This document shows positions 46,122-61,363 of a stretch of 64,000 bases of DNA, in pieces. The translations under genes were made by a program, and so were the position numbers. The DNA is from Roridomyces roridus (lineage: Eukaryota; Basidiomycota; Agaricomycetes; Agaricales; Mycenaceae), in NCBI GenBank assembly GCA_029378245.1, contig JARKIF010000003.1, positions 1,054,001 through 1,118,000 on the forward strand, given 5' to 3'. Each line of letters starts with the position of its first letter. The first letter of the stretch is position 1. The notes below the pieces were generated by a model. That model was not told the origin of the DNA. It did no database searches and saw only the letters and a program-made list of their open reading frames with translations.

Positions 46122-46690
46122 ATCTATCCGCCCCTTTTGCTCCATCCCTGATCCATTCTCAGAACACCATCCGACTATACCCCACGACCTCGATGAAGAT
46201 GATTGGCAAGCGGCGATGACCAGACGACTAGAAGAAGTGCCCAACGCAGCCCGAGCCTCAAAACACCGCGAGAGATGATTCGTGAATATATTCCGGAGGG
46301 ACACGCGCGAAGCTGCCCGGTGCGGCCATGAAATTTACCGAGGACGCTCGATTCTTTTCGCCACCGACAAGCTTCTCACCTCCATCACCCCACGATCATA
46401 AACGGTGTTTCTGTTGCTTTGACGTACGTCCTCTTACTTGATTCCATTCCGTATAACTGAGCGTCCTCCAGTGCGAGCCGTGCTTGTGTCGTTTGGATTC
46501 TATGTCGTCTACCTCTCATCCCACTTCTTGGTCGTGGTCATACCCGCAGCTGCATCCAGCTTGCACCTCTATAGATTTCATTTTTATCTCTTTACCTCTC
46601 TCTCTCAATCTCTTTATCTCTACCTCTATCTCTCTCTATCTCTCTACGAATCTCATTTCAATATAAACCTTGCTTGATTGGATTGCTCGT

Positions 46691-47034
46691 GCACTTGTGA
46701 GTACCGTGAGGTCCATGGTCAGAAGAACAGGAATCATGAACGCTGCATACAATATGTGGTATAGTTGATACGATGCCGCTACCGTCGAAAGTCTTGAAGT
46801 GCGTGAACACTGGCAAAACGAGCTTAACGGACGGCTGCTCTGTATACTATCTTACTTCTGAATAAACGCAGGATTTGTCGAGCGTAAATGGGCCCATGCC
46901 GCCGTCGAGTCTCGAGCTTGTACAAACACCTCTGCTTAAACTTGGATTGCATTCCACCCACAAATTATCCTACTTGTCGCTACAGATATCATGCATATAC
47001 ATAAATTGGAGAGAGAAAAGAGAGAACGGAAGAC
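46691..47034. other. Spacer after repeat copy C
   Basis: No gene or repeat recognised. It should hold the 3' end of the SYLF gene. Confidence 0.4.
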
Positions 47035-48086
47035 TCAATGGCCACCAGCGTCAAACACCATATGGTTGTCGGCGGGCATGTGTTCACCAGTCGCTGTCGG
47101 GACGTACGCCGACTCTGGCAACCCAGTCTCGTCGAGTCCCTCCGCCGCCTCGATAATTTCGTACAGCCGTGACGCGACTTCTGGCGGTGGTACGCGACCG
47201 CCAAGAATGTCTTTGGCCGGTACGGGTGAGCCGTAAAAGTCGCGGTTGGCATCTTTGCGCTCAATGAGCACCGTCCCCTCGAGTGACAAGCCCGCAAACA
47301 GCCCTTGAAAGGAATGAGAATGGAGTCAAGTAGCAAAAGTAAAGCACATACCCTTGGATTTCGAATACGAAAACATGGGCGTCGGATGTGCCAACGCCGC
47401 CTGCACACTGCCACCAGTCCCAATCGGCCCCGCCGTAGCGCTCACGTTCCCTCCAATAGTCACATTCCCGCCCAACGAAAACGCGCGCACAGCATTCTCA
47501 TCGTTCAGCACGATAACAAAGTCCGTGATGTCAGCGCCGATCTGAAGTCCCCATCCGAGGCCACCAGTAGCGATACATGAAGGTGCAGACCAGGAGCCAT
47601 CGGGAAGCCGTGCGATGACGATGCCAGAGCCCGCTTTGCCCGAGAATACGAAGCCGGCTTTGATCACTTGGAATACAGCAAGACCTGCAACGATGACCAG
47701 GTGAGCAATACTAAGAGGGATAGCGGCCGACGATGACGCACCTCGCGCCGACTGCAACACAGCTTTCGGGATGGCGTTTAGCGCCGACTCTGGCTGACCT
47801 GGATCGGCTATTATTCCGTCAGCCCTGTCATTCGACGCTAACAAGCACCCGTAGGAACGCACCGAGGAAGCTATCGAGGATTTTGGCCGCCTTTTCGGCC
47901 TCACCGGGTAGACTGAAGCCTTGTACCAAGTCTCTAGAACCGCTCGCGATCTTAGTGCTGCTGTTTTGCGCAAATGCAGTCGCCTGAGGACAGGTAAGTG
48001 GATAACTCCAGTGTCGCCTGAGAGAAACTAGTTGCCTGTACGGTGGCCTTCTGCGCGCCCTTCTTGAATTTATCGAGAAGCGACAT
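47035..48086 (-). CDS. SYLF-domain protein (Ysc84-like)
   Basis: SYLF proteins bind phosphoinositides and, in yeast Ysc84, actin at endocytic sites. Start at 48086: MSLLDKFKKGAQKATVQATSF, joining across an intron to ATAFAQNSSTKIASGSRDLVQ. The core matches the family: ALNAIPKAVLQSARGLAVFQV (joined across an intron), IKAGFVFSGKAGSGIVIAR, CIATGGLGWGLQIGADITDF, VRAFSLGGNVTIGGNVSATA and TPMFSYSKSKGLFAGLSLEG across the last intron. It ends VFDAGGH. No SH3 domain follows, so this is the short form common in filamentous fungi. Confidence 0.9.
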
Positions 48087-48190
48087 GAAAGTCGGAGGAG
48101 AGAGTGGTGTAATGACGATTGCACGTGATTATTGGCGATCAGCCGTATTGAGAGTAATTACAAGGAAAGCTAGCTATTATAAGGGCCTTT

Positions 48191-50317
<2,127 letters not shown>

Positions 50318-50547
50318 TTTGTGGGGGTTGAAAGTTGAAACCACAAAACGTGGCTTTATAGCTTGGCGGGTAATAAGTAGTGGCCCCACTATGCCCCCGT
50401 GCAGCCATGCGCCCGTAGGTCATGCGCAACGATGAAGGGGATGGCGCATGTGGGCGTCGATCAGGGCAATCTGGGGAAATACAAATGGGACATGGTTACA
50501 GACATGAGACGCGGGGCCCCGCTCGTCGGGACAAGTCTGGACCGGCA

Positions 50548-51012
50548 TCACTGTTCTGACGACCGGTCAAGGTCAAATTCCTCTTCCTCTTCCTCTTCCT
50601 CAGAATCGTCATCGTCATCCTGCTCGTCCAAATCCTCCATGCTAGCATCCAAATCTTGAGTGGAATCGCCCGGGTCCTCTCCAACAGACGGAGGTCCATT
50701 CGACGGCGCCGAGTCAGATTCAGACTCCTCGTCGTCCTCGGCATCATTCTTCTCTTCCTGCTGCGTCAAACTCCGGCCCATGGGAATGAGATTGGCGAAC
50801 CCGCGAGCGCGGATGACGTGGTTCAACTCATCGAGTTCGTTCTCCTCGTCGCTCAGGTCGTCCATCTCCCGCTGCAGATTCCGCGAAGCATTCAGACGCC
50901 CGTACGTCTTGCCTTGCTTGGGGAGTGGCACCGGTTGTGGATGGGGTGGCTTGGGAAGCAGTCTCGGGAAAAGGGGAGGCCGGGGGAGAATCGTGGGTGT
51001 GACTACCGACAT
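50548..51012 (-). CDS. Small acidic protein, possibly APC15/Mnd2-like
   Basis: A single-exon frame of 154 residues. The N-terminus is Pro-rich (ILPRPPLFPRLLPKPPHPQP). The middle reads SDEENELDELNHVIRARGFA and then IPMGRSLTQQEEKN, and the last third is almost wholly Asp/Glu/Ser. The middle block followed by an acidic tail resembles the Apc15p family of the anaphase-promoting complex, but I have only the pattern to go on. It starts about 400 bp from the NIS1-like gene and is divergent from it. Confidence 0.5.
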   Translation of the reverse strand: MSVVTPTILPRPPLFPRLLPKPPHPQPVPLPKQGKTYGRLNASRNLQREMDDLSDEENELDELNHVIRARGFANLIPMGRSLTQQEEKNDAEDDEESESDSAPSNGPPSVGEDPGDSTQDLDASMEDLDEQDDDDDSEEEEEEEEFDLDRSSEQ

Positions 51013-51409
51013 ACTAGACTTTGGACGCGACGCGTCCTAATAGACGCGGTGAGAGTGTCGAGCTAGGAATAACGGATCAGCGATCCGATCAAAACGCAGC
51101 GGTAAACATGCGCTTTCTCTTTCTCCAACTTTCGTCTGCCTTGGCACCTCAGGCCTCAGGCACGGATTTCTATCGCATTTGCCTCGATAAGTTCCTCTCT
51201 CCTTCCAGTCTCCGTCCACCGCGTCTGCAAGATGATTATCTTCTCGCTCCTATTGTGCATTGGTTCAACAGCCTTGCGCTCTACGTCTTGCAATGATGAC
51301 TATCAACAGCTTCACTTCATTTCAGTGGCCGTATAATCGACGCTGAGCGCTGCGAACTGCCACTGAATGCACATAAAAAGGTCTGAGACGTCGAAGTTAC
51401 TGCACCACC
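51013..51409. promoter_or_regulatory. Shared upstream region of the acidic-protein and first NIS1-like genes
   Basis: It contains a TATA-like cacataaaaaggtctgag at about 51369. Its distal part (from about 51185) aligns with the region before the second NIS1-like gene (from about 52125), including tattgtgcatt and agtggccgtataatcgac-like blocks, so the promoter was duplicated with the gene. Confidence 0.6.
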
Positions 51410-51971
51410 ATGAAGTTCATTTCCACCATCTCGACACTCTCCTGCCTCTACTTTACCACCGCCTGGGGACAAGCCACTCAGATCGCGCTCCCAGCCGCCA
51501 ACTCCAACGTCCGGCTCGGCCGAAACTTTGTCGTCCAAATCGTTCGCCCAGTGCGTCAAGAATTGTCTTCATTTCTTTTCAACCAACCAACCAACCAACC
51601 ACCTTACCACTGTAGAACAGCATCGAAGGCTCGATCGAAGTCGGTATCGCCATCGGCCTCCTCACCTGCCCCACCTCACAGGAAGCAACCTGCCCCCCGC
51701 CATCCGCCCAGCTCGGAAACATCCTATACACCGGCTCATTCACACCGGCATTCCACGAGATGGGGCGGTTCTACCAAAACATTACCGTTACAGCTCCTGC
51801 TGAGGAGGACTTTTTCCCAGTTGGAAGAGCTCAGTTGGCTGTTGCGCGCTTGCACTTACTTGGGGTGTGTACATCGGTTGTTCTCTGTGCCATTTTTCTG
51901 AAACAAACGAACAGGCGGGCCCGTCGCCTATCCTCGAGTTGAATAGTGTCCTCGTCAATATGGTCGATTGA
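51410..51971 (+). CDS. NIS1-like small secreted protein, copy 1
   Basis: Exons 51410-51550, 51616-51864 and 51915-51971 give 148 residues. A signal peptide (MKFISTISTLSCLYFTTAWG) precedes QIALPAANSNVRLGRNFVVQ, the IxxPxxxxxVxxGxxfxVqi pattern of the NIS1 family of fungal secreted effectors. The next block is SIEVGIAIGLLTCPTSQEAT with a Cys pair. GNILYTGSFTPAFHEMGRF, FPVGRAQLAVARLHLLG and AGPSPILELNSVLVNM follow. NIS1 proteins are known from plant-associated fungi, where they act on host immune kinases; whether this one does is unknown. A near-identical second copy follows. Confidence 0.82.
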
Positions 51972-52315
51972 ATCTTGTAATGAAGACTGCATTATTTTGA
52001 CAATCTGGCTATCGACGTAAAGTATTCAAATCTCGGCATTAATCCCTACACGTATAATCCTAAGCCAGCAGTTAGTTGGCAGCGAAGGAACAACTTCAAG
52101 TCACACTGCATCCTACACTAGCCTCGATACGTTCCTCTCTCTCCTGCTAGGCTACGTGTACCGTGTCTACAAGATGTTCATCGTTCTGACTCACTTATTG
52201 TGCATTCGCTTCGATTCATTTCAACAGTGGCCGCATAATCGACACCATGCGTGCTGCCAGTGAATCCGTATAAAAGGTCTGCGCCGTGCCAAGGATTGCT
52301 CCTCGCCGCACCACC
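51972..52315. promoter_or_regulatory. Spacer and promoter of the second NIS1-like gene
   Basis: It holds the 3' end of copy 1 and the promoter of copy 2, with TATA-like ccgtataaaaggtctgcg near 52268. The block aaagtattcaaatctcggca to about 52076 recurs near 52941-53000. Confidence 0.65.
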
Positions 52316-52869
52316 ATGAAGTTCATTTCCACCATCTTGGCGCTCTCCTGCCTCTACATTGCCACCGTCTGGGGGCAAGCCACTCACATCGCGCTCCCAG
52401 CTGCCAACTCCAAAGTCCGGCTCGGCCACAAGTTTGTCGTCCAAATCGTTCGCCCAGTGCGTTAAGGATTGTCTTCATTTCTTTTCAACCAACCACCAAC
52501 CTTGCCACTGTAGAACAGCATCGAGGGCTCGATCGAGGTCGGCATCGCCATTGGCCTCCTCACTTGCCCCACCTCGCAGGAAGCAACCTGCCCCCCACCC
52601 TCCGCCCAGCTCGGAAACGTCCTGTACACCGGCTCATTCACACCGGCATTCCACGAAATGGGGCGGTTCTACCAAAACATTACAGTGACTGCTCCTGCTG
52701 AGGAGGACTTTTTCCCTGTTGGAAGAGCTCAGCTGGCTGTTGCGCGGTTGCACTTGCTTGGGGTGTGTACATCGGTTGTTTTCTGTGCCATTTTTCTGAA
52801 ACAAACGAACAGGGGGGTCCGTCGCCTATCCTCGAGTTGAACAGTGTGCTCGTCCATATGGTCAATTGA
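52316..52869 (+). CDS. NIS1-like small secreted protein, copy 2
   Basis: Exons 52316-52456, 52514-52762 and 52813-52869 have exactly the lengths of copy 1 and encode 148 residues. The signal peptide is MKFISTILALSCLYIATVWG. Differences are few and concentrated in the first exon (KVRLGHKFVV) and at the end (LVHMVN). Exon 2 is almost unchanged, and only intron 1 length varies. The tail-to-tail neighbour is the HAK transporter, whose stop is about 160 bp away. Confidence 0.82.
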
Positions 52870-53030
52870 ATCTTGTAATGAAGACTGCATTATTTTTGAC
52901 AATATTTCGTGAGTTTCATCTGGTATCAAGAGCACAAGGTAAAGTATTCAAATCTCAGCATTAATCCCCACACGTATAATCCTAAGCCAGCAGTTAGTCC
53001 GCAGCGAAGAAATAATCCCCCAAGTCACAC

Positions 53031-56000
53031 TCACTCTTCTGCATTTTGCCAGTTTCCGGATTCTGGGAACATCGTGGCTGTTAAGTTCGCATGAGAACGC
53101 ATGATGAGAAACCAAAAGACTCGATTTGACTCACCCAACCGACGATATATATCTTCAATAAGATACGTTCGAAGCCAATTCACCACGACAGAAATCCTAC
53201 CGCAGTAAATCGGTTTGCTGACGACATGATAATGCGGCGCTCTGAGAGCACTTCACTCAGTCCTTTGTTTGTTTGCGTCGGCGTTCAGCAAAGGTACGTA
53301 CATGTGAGTCGTCGAACGCGCCGCAGCACGAATCTTGCCGACGTTCCCAGAGCGTTGGGTGGGATCCAACTGCTCCTCGAGCGCACAGATCTTGTCGATG
53401 AGTTCCCCAGTCTGCAAACAAAGATCTTAGATAAGTCGGTGAGGGCGATGGAGGAGCGTGTATAATTACCTGCATGTCTAACTCCTCTCGGAATCCAAGA
53501 TAAACCGTGACGCCATAAAATCCTGATTTATGTGAGTGCACTGATAGCACAAAAATGCAGTCGTAGTACCTTCAACAGTTCGAACCTTGGTGATGGCGTA
53601 GCGTTCTTCTACAGGCACCCGGGCGATGGGGACCACGGACACTGAGAGGAATATCTAGTCCATGTTTAGCTTTTGAAACTCAAGCCGTTTGTTCCCACTC
53701 ACGACAACTCGAGGAAGGGCAGGCCATTGACGGACGAAACCTAAGTAGAAAATTAACTTCACAAAATCGAACCAAAGGGAGAAAGGACCCACCGACAAAG
53801 GTATGTGGGACGCCCGAGCCCCGCGTAATCTTGTGAAACACGGCACAAGTTTGCAGGCGTGCTAAAGGGTGTTTTCCGTCCTCGAGACGATCGAGGGAAT
53901 GGTGATAGGTCTTTTCCTTGATGTCGGCGTCGACATCCTCTTCCTCGGCCTCCTCATCTTCCTGCTTCTCATCGATGTCGGGATGAATGAAATGCCTGAG
54001 GTTCAGGCGATTTGCTCCATCGAACTTGTCCTCGAGGCCCTAGAGTCGGCCCAAGTTGAACAAATGACATCAAAAGCGAAGCACGAAAAAACTTGCCTTT
54101 GCCCATGTCCAGAAACACATAATTATCATACTAGTCGATTATTGAGCGCAAGCATAAAGAAGATGAAAGAAATCACGCACAGAATAACACCAACCATCAA
54201 CGGAACCCAAGCACCCAACGGCACCTTCTTCAACGACGCACCCCAAAACAACCCATCGAAAAATCCCCACAGAATAAAATACGCCAGAGCCACCCCCGCC
54301 GGCCACCTCTTCACCCATCGCATATGCACCGAAAGCAAAACCGTCGTCGAGAACATGACGGTCGCAACCGCAAATCCATACGCATTGGTCAGATTCGCGA
54401 GGTTGGAAAACGCCGCAACGAGAATGATGGTGAATATCATCAAAGCCCAGTTCACGGCGGGGATGTACACCTGGCCTTGGATCGTGTCGGAGGTATAGGA
54501 CAACTTGAGAGGTGGGAGCGCTTTCATGTTGACGAGTTGTTGGCAGAGGGAGAAGCACGCCGTGATCATGGCTTGCGAGGCGATGACGGTCGCAAGGATG
54601 GCGAATACGAAGACTATCCTGTGGTACTAGTTGGAGCTTTGACGGTTTCGTCTGAAAGGGATGGCACGAACCAGAAGAGAGCTCCGTTGGCTGGCCCGGG
54701 AATGGTTCGGTAAAAGATGTTATCCAACACATCTTCTCCGTCCGCGATCAATCGTGCGCCTTGGCCCAGGTACGCGAGCACCAACGCCGGATAAACGAAC
54801 CCAGTAAACGACATCTAGAAAAATTGTCAGCGAGTTTCAGGATTATACAGAGTTCAACTTGCTCGGATTGACGTCGCGTTGAATTGCCCGAGGCTGAAAT
54901 GTCGTCAGGGAAGCCAAAGCGAAAGGTGGGCTGACCGACTTTGCGAAAATAGCCTCGCAACCCGTAACACACAGCAAAACACCCGCCAGAATATCATAGT
55001 CTCCCGTGCGGACGAAAAGCATGACGGCGCGCGATGGATCAAAAGCACGGAAGATGGCAGGGTGAAAGGTTATGTTGTAGATTCCGGTGCCTGCCAGCAG
55101 AAGGAACCAGACGAAGGAAACTGAAGATACATCATACGAATGAGCGATTGAGAGAGGGGAACGGATATTGGCACATACTGGGGGCAAAGGTGAACGCCAA
55201 ACCCGCAGTACCAAAGCGCTGTGCGAAGAACAAAACAAGGAGGATGCAGATCGAGATGGGCGTGATTTGCTTAGAGACGGACGGTTTTGCAACTGCGATG
55301 CCTCCGATAGCGCTCGTGACGCTCTGCGATATAAGTTGAGAGCAATGGCAAGGTTTAGAGTACTCACGACTGCAGGAGTGAAACCACCATCCGCTATCGT
55401 CAACCTGCATGGGCCAGATCAACTCGAGTTGAACAAGGTAAAATTTGAACGAACGCAGTTCCAAAGAGACCCCAAAGTAACAGCGGTACCCGGAATCGTT
55501 CGCTTATTTTGGCGCTTCTACGACTGGCAACTTTGTAACTGTCGCCAGTCAGAGTGCGGTCGAGATCCCCGTCGTGGTCTTCCGGGGGATATAGACCTTG
55601 ATAGAGGGCATACGAACCACCCTCCCCTACACGCCAAATCAGCCAACCGTACGGCAAAATATCTTCGGGAAACGCACCTTCCTGAGTGCCGAACAATAGG
55701 GAGATGAAAACCTAGAAGGACAGCGATCAGTAATCTCCTGGTAAAGTATGCCCACTCACATATTTGATCAACGGAATGAGAGTGAGGGCCCATATAATGG
55801 CGCTAATGCCGCCAACGATGTCCTCTTCTGACGGCAAACCACCGGACGCAGGCCAAATCCCGTTCAGAACATACAGAGGACTGGTCCCAATGTCGGAATA
55901 AATAATTCCTACGGGTTGTTAGTTCAACGTCGGGATATTCAAGATCGAACGAGAGTACCCAGGGTTTGAAAGCTGAGTAAAAATAAGGCGGCACCGCCCA

Positions 56001-56061
56001 GTTTCACCGCAGTGCGCTTCTTGTTGTGGACGCCATTTTCCAGGGCAGAGGGCGAAGACAT
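53031..56061 (-). CDS. HAK/KUP-type potassium transporter
   Basis: High-affinity K+ uptake across the plasma membrane, probably coupled to H+. Start at 56061: MSSPSALENGVHNKKRTAVK, then across intron 1 GIIYSDIGTSPLYVLNGIWP, the family's diagnostic first helix. Further blocks are IWALTLIPLIKYVF, GEGGSYALYQGLYP, VPLLLWGLFGT with LADGGFTPAVVSV, GIYNITFHPAIFRAFDP, TGDYDILAGVLLCVTGCEAIFA and FSNLANLTNAYGFAVATVMF. The cytosolic tail ends HYHVVSKPIYCGRISVVVNW, LIEDIYRRL and, after a last intron, MFPESGNWQNAEE. At least eight introns interrupt it. Confidence 0.92.
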
Positions 56062-57762
<1,701 letters not shown>

Positions 57763-58331
57763 TCATCCTTGACCTAGGACATGCGCGCCTCAGAATACTT
57801 TCCAGTTGAAACCATAGTCAGAATCTGGTCAAAAAATCATTCCTGGAGACAATTGAAGAGCATTGAGAAAAGTAGCTGCTCGGCGACCGCCAAGTGATTC
57901 AGTTGAGAGTTTGAAGTGCCAGTTTTGCCAAAAAGGTATCATCTTCAACCCGAGTGGAGTCCATTTCGAACGCCCAACTTGAAGTTGAGAGTCAGATGCC
58001 TCGGACAGCTGTGGTTCCTGAGACAATATCCGAGTTTATTCAACCCAAGCAGCAGAAGCGCCAGATAGTTCCTCGGGATCCGGAGCTTGAGACAGACCAA
58101 CAATTTCTGCAGTGCAGTCGAGGTTCAAAACAAGGTGGGAACGGTGGCGATGCACCTGCCTCAACTGACACCACCACCACCACCCAGTATGTCCCGAATG
58201 AATCTCGCGCCGACCCAGGAGCTTATTCCTCAGCCGCAGTGGACTCTCCCAAGACCCCAACCCGCACATCATCCATCCCACAACCCAATGGCGTCTCAGC
58301 ATCCACACCGACACCAACACCAACACCGGGC
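57763..58331. other. Region before the roadblock gene, with an open frame from 57954
   Basis: In frame with the roadblock protein a reading frame stays open from 57954 (MESISNAQLEVESQMPRT...) through a Thr/Pro-rich stretch. It could be a long N-terminal extension, but known relatives are short. I treat it as leader or promoter. Confidence 0.4.
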
Positions 58332-58753
58332 ATGTCACCCGAACTCGAACAAACGCTCGGACTGCTCTCCTCGCATCGAGCGGTTCTCGGATACATCCTA
58401 CTAGGTCGCGGTCACCCCGTGAGCATTATCCGGCACTCGGGGGTCGTCTTTGAGGGCGAGCAGGGGAAAAAGTACGCTTCTGCTATTGGGCGGATCGTCG
58501 AGAGCGTGCAGGCGGGATTGGAGGAAGTTCACGCTGGTGATGGCGATGCGGTGCGTGGTCCTTTCTTTTCTAGTGCCACTCGCGATGCCAACTCCCGCCT
58601 CTAGGACGACCTGCGATTCCTCCGTATCCGAACAAGACGACACGAGATTATGATCTCGCCTGGTGCGCCTCCTTGGCTCATACCCCGCTCCCACTGACGA
58701 GATTCCCAGACGACCGATATCTACTCGCTGTGCTGCACGATCCAACATCGTGA
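58332..58753 (+). CDS. Roadblock/LC7-domain small protein (LAMTOR-like)
   Basis: Exons 58332-58550, 58605-58662 and 58710-58753 give 106 residues. Start MSPELEQTLGLLSSHRAVLG; then GYILLGRGHPVSIIRHSGVV, EGEQGKKYASAIGRIVES, LRFLRIRTRRHEIMISP and, after the last intron, DDRYLLAVLHDPTS. This is the roadblock fold, seen in Ragulator/EGO subunits and dynein light chains. The short form with the RTRRHEIMISPD block is closest to the lysosomal/vacuolar scaffold type, an inference from pattern only. Confidence 0.75.
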
Positions 58754-58921
58754 GCCGCCACGCGCCATCTCTGTACATCTATGGGACTTGATCTGGATAA
58801 TTTATCGCCCTCTAATCTTCTTGCCTGGCGACCCACACGCACTAAGCCTGTGGCTCGAATACCCTGTGGTCTTCTCGATATATCCCAATGAATGGCATTT
58901 CCGTCCGATAATACACTTGAA

Positions 58922-59883
58922 TTACAAGCCCTCCAATATCCCCGTGCTCTTCCACCTCTCCCACAGTAACCCTACTCCGACGGGCGCATTTGGCTCCCCG
59001 CGAATCTCGCGCTCCTCAAAGAGGTGGTACTGCGTCCCAAACGACAAGAAATGGGCAAACATCGAGTTGAAATGTGGCTCGGCGCGGAGGTGCAGGATCT
59101 GCGGGTAGTGCGCGTGGTACAAGTGGGCAAAGACGCGCAAGAGTTGGATGTAAACCTGCTTGATCGTTGCAGGGAACGTGTCCTTGTCAAACGATAGGCC
59201 TGTCATAGATGAGAAGCGGCACGATGGAGGCTGCTGCATAACGACGTACTCGTCTTTGTGGGGAAGACATTCTCGTCGTCTAGCAGGTTCTGGATCGTCG
59301 ACATGACCGAGTCGATGTACGTCGGCGCTGAGAGGGGCACCTTCTTCCGATCCTGAATCCATAGGTAGTTCAATCTGCGTGCAATTCAGCTTTCTTGGTT
59401 TGGGTACTTTAGCATAGAGACGCACGTCGGGCCAGCCGACATTGTAGGACAAGTCTGTTGCGTACAGGTCTCGGTCAGCACGCCGTAAAACTCGTTCAAG
59501 TTGGTGTAAAAGTCGTATACTATTGGATTAGCCTCGTTCTCCGTTCTCGATCGAGCGCACTCACTATTAACAGCAACCCACTCATTCACATCGACATACT
59601 TTGGCTGCATGACAATCGTCTTGAAGTTTCCCTTGACGAGAGCGGCGTCTGCGAATGGGCGCGAGAGGTAGAGTGGTTTGGGGCCCCCGCCTGCGGCTCC
59701 ACCGAGGTTGGCAGAGGCAGGAGAGGGGGAGGATGGCTCCGACCCGCCGGAATCTTTACGGTGTCCCCCAGTCGGCGTTGGCGACCGCTTGGGTCGTGAC
59801 GGAGCGCGATTCCTGCTGTAGAATCGTCAGGATGCATGGCTTAGGTCGCCAGAGGTGGAGTATACAGACTTGAAGAAAGACAT
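58922..59883 (-). CDS. MOB kinase activator (Mob2-like), copy 1
   Basis: Mob2 proteins bind and activate NDR/Cbk1 kinases in polarity and cell separation. Start at 59883: MSFF, splicing at 14 nt into NRNRAPSRPKRSPTPTG. The fold follows as ALVKGNFKTIVMQPKYVDVN, WVAVNIYDFYTNLNEFYGVL, TCTQQTCPTMSAGPT (zinc-binding Cys pair), and across an intron LNYLWIQDRKKVPLSAPTY. DDENVFPTK, TIKQVYIQLLRVFAHLYHAH (zinc-binding His pair) and HFNSMFAHFLSFGTQYHLFE complete it. The tail is ERWKSTGILEGL. A diverged tandem duplicate lies directly upstream on the same strand. Confidence 0.9.
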
Positions 59884-60059
59884 GGAGAAGAACAAGCAGG
59901 CGCCTAACGACGTGATCGCAATTCACCAAGTAATTTATTGAAAAAGCAATTTCTAGTTCAAAGCACTACAGCAACCCAAGCGCAGCTCGAATGTACTGGT
60001 CCGATTAGATATTAGATGAACGAAAGCAACTGAGGACCTAAAATCCTTATAATATCACA

Positions 60060-61069
60060 TCAGCCTCCGAGTATGCCCATCTGCTTCCAGCGTTCCGCGA
60101 GCGCACCGACCCCGACCGGTGAAGACGAAGACCCACGCAGGTCCTTGTTCTCCAGTAGCTCAAACTCGCTCCCAAATGCGAGAAAATGAGCAAAGAGAGA
60201 GTTGAAATGTGGTTCCGAGCGCAGGTGCAGAATCTGCGCATAATGCGCGTGGTATATGTGCGCAAACACACGGAGAAGCTGTCGGTATATGTGCTTCACT
60301 GTGGAAGGGAATGAGGGCGGAAAGTCATGGCCTGCACACACGGTCAGTCTTGGCAAAATTACGAAATGTAATACACGAACCGGACTTTGTGGGGAAGACG
60401 TTGTCGTCGTCCAGCATATTTTGGACCCAGGTCATCACATAATCGATGTACGTGGGCGCAGGCAGATGCACATGCTTGCGATCTTGGTTGATCCAAGTGT
60501 AGCTCAATCTACCAACAGTCAAACAGAGTCGCGTGAATAAATTCAAACCCACGTTGACCCAGCGGACATGGTTGAGCAGTTCTGTTGCGTGCAGAACTCG
60601 GTGAGCACACCGTAAAACTCGTTAAGGTTCGTATAAAAATCAAACACTGCGGGGTTTGTCAGAACTTCGAGAAATATAGCAGCCAATTGCACCGACTGTT
60701 GACGGCAACCCACTGTATTGGGATTTGTCAGTGAAATAAAATGCAGCAGCAACGCGCTAAGACGCACCTCCATGATATCCACGTATTTAGGTAGCATCAC
60801 AATCGTCTTGAAGTTTCCCTTGACGAGCGCAGCCTCAACAAAGGGGCTGCATAGGTATAGTGCTTTTTGCGGCGAGGCAGGCGCAGGCGAGGCCGACTTG
60901 GGACTCGTGGCGTCGGGGAACGTAGTGGAAGTAGCCGAAGTGGGTGTAGGAGACCGCTTCACGTTCCTCGGCGCGCGAGTCATCGAACGACTGCATCGCA
61001 GGTTGGTACGAACAACAACAATAGCAGCAGTCCCAGAAACACGAACCCAATTGAATTGAAGAAAGACAT
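60060..61069 (-). CDS. MOB kinase activator (Mob2-like), copy 2
   Basis: Start at 61069: MSFFNSIG, splicing into RSMTRAPRNVKRSPTPTSAT. It keeps LVKGNFKTIVMLPKYVDIME, WVAVN, DFYTNLNEFYGVLTEFCTQQ, CSTMSAGST and HVHLPAPTYIDYVMTWVQNM. DDDNVFPTKSG, FPSTVKHIYRQLLRVFAHIY and HFNSLFAHFLAFGSEFELLE follow, ending WKQMGILGG. Intron positions match copy 1 where both can be read. All Cys and His ligands of the Mob zinc site appear present. Sequence between the copies has diverged, so the duplication is not recent. Confidence 0.9.
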
Positions 61070-61363
61070 GCCGGTGAGGAGACTGAAGAGAACCAGTCGA
61101 ACAACAGTCTTGTAAACTTGGCCCTTGCGGAACCAAGATGGGCTTGGAAGAAGAAGGAAGTGAGGGGCAGAGGTCAAACGCCGCGATCAGTTTTGATACT
61201 TGCTTCTTACGGCACGCGCGTCCCGTTCCTGGGAGCGACGCTTGCTTGATTCAGAAAACACGGCTTCCACCCTACGTACTAGGCCCAGGAACAATCGTCC
61301 AAATAATACTATTGCGCGTGTACATGCATATGATACAATTGATAGCAAGAAAAGCAAGTAAAC

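Larger units (their letters stand above)
42780..46690. repeat. Copy C of the duplicated divergent gene-pair block
   Basis: Contains the (-) partner gene and the (+) membrane-protein gene in the same order as copy B. The core is identical to copy A in inverted orientation. Flanks are diverged but alignable, down to the pyrimidine-rich tract near 46585-46660. Confidence 0.85.

Noticed and set aside
13912..46690. Copies A, B and C as a DNA transposon with terminal inverted repeats
   Set aside because: The identical tract starts and ends inside homologous coding or intron sequence, there is no transposase-like protein, and no target-site duplication is visible at its edges.
58087..58404. 105-codon Pro/His-rich plus frame
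   Set aside because: It overlaps the roadblock gene in another frame and breaks the conserved SSHRAVLGYILLGRGHP sequence.
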